Shown here in pieces: positions 42,821 to 44,501 of a DNA stretch of 44,501 nt (the first letter of the stretch is position 1; every line of letters begins with the position of its first letter). Position numbers and translations under genes: made by a program. The notes under the pieces were generated by a model. That model did no database searches. It worked only from the letters and a program-made list of their open reading frames with translations, and was not told where the DNA came from. The stretch is from Nocardia nova NBRC 15556. Its GTDB lineage: Bacteria; Actinomycetota; Actinomycetes; Mycobacteriales; Mycobacteriaceae. The DNA is taken from NCBI RefSeq assembly GCF_001613005.1, contig NZ_BDBN01000080.1, positions 1 to 44,501 of the forward strand, given 5' to 3'.

Positions 42821-44096
42821 GCGATTGACGGTGAATTCGCTGGCTCGGGTGGAGGGCGAAGGAGCCCTGCGGGTCGTCGTCGAGGGCGACAAGGTCACCC
42901 GCGCGGAATTGAACATCTACGAGCCGCCACGGTTCTTCGAGGCGTTCCTGCGGGGCAGGGCCTACACCGAGCCGCCCGATCTCACCGCCCGCATCTGCGG
43001 AATCTGCCCGGTGGCCTATCAGACCAGCGCGTGTAACGCACTCGAACAACTCTGCGGTATCCGCCTCGACGCGCCGCTGGCGGCGTTGCGGCGGCTGTTG
43101 TACTGCGGTGAGTGGATCTCCAGCCACGCCCTGCACATCTACCTGCTGCACCTGCCCGATTTCCTCGGCTATCCCGATGCCGTCGCGCTGGCCGCCGACC
43201 ACCGGGAACTGGTGGAACACGGTCTGGCGGTGAAGAAGGCGGGCAACAGCCTGCTCGAACTCGTCGGGGGTCGCTCGATCCATCCGATCAACGTCCGGAT
43301 CGGCGGCTTCTACGCGGTACCGGATCGGGCCCGGTTCGATCCGATCGCCGAACAGCTGCGTCGCGCGCGGGACTACGCCGTCGAGACCGCCGCATTCGCC
43401 GCGGGATTCGACTTTCCCGACCTCGAACTCGACCACGACCTGCTCGCCCTCACCGCGCCGGACGGGTACGCCATCGAAGACGGCACCCTGCGCAGCGATA
43501 CCGGAACCTCGTTCACCGCAGCCGATTTCGGTGCGCACGTCGTCGAAGGGCAGGTGCCGCATTCCACCGCGTTGCACGCCCGGTTGGACGGCCGGCGCTA
43601 CCTCGCCGGGCCGCTCGCCCGCTACAGCCTCAACTCCGCGCAGCTGTCACCGCTGGCCCGCGAGGTCGCGGCGGCCGCGGGCCTGCGCGCGCGGTGCCGT
43701 AACCCCTTCCGCAGCATCCTCGTTCGCGCCGTCGAACTCGTCTACGCCCTCGACGAAGCGCTCCGGCTGATCGACGACTACGAGCGACCCGCGCGACCGG
43801 CGGTCCCGGCGCGGCCGCGTGCCGGTGTCGGCCACGGCGTCAGCGAAGCTCCCCGCGGAGTGCTCTACCACCGATACGAAACCGACGACGCGGGAGTCGT
43901 CGGCGCGGCCACCATCATTCCGCCCACCTCGCAGAATCAGGCCGCGATCGAGGACGACCTGCGCCGGGTGGTCGAGGCCAACCTCGGACTGGACGATGCG
44001 GCACTCACCCACCTGTGTGAACGCACGATCCGCAACTACGACCCGTGCATCTCCTGCTCGGCGCACTTCCTCGAGCTCGACCTGGTCCGCCGATGA
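42804..44096 (+). CDS. hyhL: [NiFe] hydrogenase group 3b large subunit
   Basis: 430 aa. NiFe-site ligands: N-terminal RICGICPVAYQ and C-terminal DPCISCSAH, giving the four Cys. In the first motif the position of the usual His (CxxCxxxH) is Tyr. Processing by the maturation protease should cut after the last His, releasing FLELDLVRR, a short peptide. VNSLARVEGEG at the start is the L0 motif. A GGGGG-rich ribosome site precedes ATG 42804. The stop overlaps the protease start (ATGA). Confidence 0.93.
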   Translation: MSHRSRRLTVNSLARVEGEGALRVVVEGDKVTRAELNIYEPPRFFEAFLRGRAYTEPPDLTARICGICPVAYQTSACNALEQLCGIRLDAPLAALRRLLYCGEWISSHALHIYLLHLPDFLGYPDAVALAADHRELVEHGLAVKKAGNSLLELVGGRSIHPINVRIGGFYAVPDRARFDPIAEQLRRARDYAVETAAFAAGFDFPDLELDHDLLALTAPDGYAIEDGTLRSDTGTSFTAADFGAHVVEGQVPHSTALHARLDGRRYLAGPLARYSLNSAQLSPLAREVAAAAGLRARCRNPFRSILVRAVELVYALDEALRLIDDYERPARPAVPARPRAGVGHGVSEAPRGVLYHRYETDDAGVVGAATIIPPTSQNQAAIEDDLRRVVEANLGLDDAALTHLCERTIRNYDPCISCSAHFLELDLVRR

Positions 44097-44501
44097 CCGG
44101 ACCGCGGGCCGTGGTGATCGGCGTCGGGAACGACTACCGCCACGACGACGGCATCGGCCCCGCCGTGGCCCGTCGCCTCGAATCGCTGCGCATCCCCGCC
44201 GTCAGAGTGGCGCAGTGTGACGGCGAACCCACCGGCCTTCTCGACCTGTGGGCCGGTCTCGAGCTCGCGGTGGTCGTGGACGCGGTTCGCTGCGATCCCC
44301 CGGCTCCCGGGCGGGTGTGGCGCACCACGGTCGAGGACCTGCGCGGGTGCCCTCGCGCCGCCGGTTCGCACGCGCTCGGCGTTGCGGACGCGCTGCCGCT
44401 CGCGCGAGTCCTGGGCCGGGCCCCGGCCGAACTCGTCGTCGTCGCGGTCGAGGCACAGTGCCTCGATCCGGGTGTCGGCCTGTCCGGCCCGGTAGCGGCG
44501 G
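44093..44501 (+). CDS. Hydrogenase maturation protease (truncated at right edge)
   Basis: 136 codons are present and the frame is open to the right edge. VIGVGNDYRHDDGIGPAVARRL is the N-terminal HycI/HybD motif; the other nickel-sensing residues appear as VVVDAVRCD and GSHALGVADAL. It cleaves the C-terminal extension of the large subunit after nickel insertion. ATG overlaps the large-subunit stop. The C-terminus is missing; typical length is about 150-170 aa. Confidence 0.9.
   Translation, partial: MTGPRAVVIGVGNDYRHDDGIGPAVARRLESLRIPAVRVAQCDGEPTGLLDLWAGLELAVVVDAVRCDPPAPGRVWRTTVEDLRGCPRAAGSHALGVADALPLARVLGRAPAELVVVAVEAQCLDPGVGLSGPVAA

Overview
This 44.5 kb window is chromosomal DNA from a high-GC actinomycete, most likely a member of the Mycobacteriales/Nocardiaceae (Nocardia- or Rhodococcus-like). 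The clues are strong G/C bias at third codon positions, many GTG starts, tightly overlapping (ATGA/GTGA) genes, an NDMA-dependent alcohol dehydrogenase, a FadD36-like acyl-CoA synthetase, a PF04672-type methyltransferase and a mycobacterial-style group 3b [NiFe] hydrogenase. No rRNA, tRNA, insertion sequence, CRISPR array or phage gene was seen. All family calls come from reading motifs in the translated sequence; no database search was run.

Layout. (1) 1-5438: the end of an unidentified gene, then a three-gene formate dehydrogenase operon (Cys-type molybdenum alpha subunit, four-cluster Fe-S beta subunit, NrfD-like membrane subunit). (2) 5545-14540: a mixed stretch with two hemerythrin-type proteins, two short-chain dehydrogenases, a PHBH-type FAD monooxygenase, a RibD_C/DHFR-like reductase, a small VOC protein, a monoamine-oxidase-like flavoprotein and an MFS exporter with a candidate DtxR/IdeR iron box. 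(3) 14798-24712: a compact eight-gene minus-strand catabolic operon with a divergent MarR-type regulator. In transcription order it encodes a CarAa-like Rieske oxygenase, its reductase, a type I extradiol dioxygenase, an amidase, an M20-fold protein, an Asp/Glu racemase-family protein, a meta-cleavage-type hydrolase and an FMO/BVMO-like monooxygenase. (4) 24724-29087: a FadD36/MatB-like acyl-CoA synthetase divergent from an IclR regulator, then a KimA-like potassium transporter. (5) 29107-38340: a complete P450 system (3Fe-4S ferredoxin, ferredoxin reductase, P450), a MarR gene divergent from a quinone-oxidoreductase-like gene with three copies of one operator, and an ALDH/NDMA-ADH pair followed by a GAF-Fis regulator. 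(6) 38417-44501: a SAM methyltransferase and a group 3b [NiFe] hydrogenase operon with an embedded cyclic-nucleotide-binding protein, cut off in the maturation protease.

The most interesting unit is the 14.8-24.7 kb operon. It looks like a complete ring-opening pathway (Rieske attack, extradiol cleavage, C-C hydrolysis) joined to C-N-bond and isomerase enzymes instead of the usual hydratase/aldolase lower meta pathway, which suggests a nitrogen-containing aromatic or heteroaromatic substrate. The M20-fold and racemase-family members of this operon lack residues that are normally catalytic. The two ends of the window carry formate and hydrogen oxidation, giving the region an energy-scavenging and xenobiotic-catabolism character.
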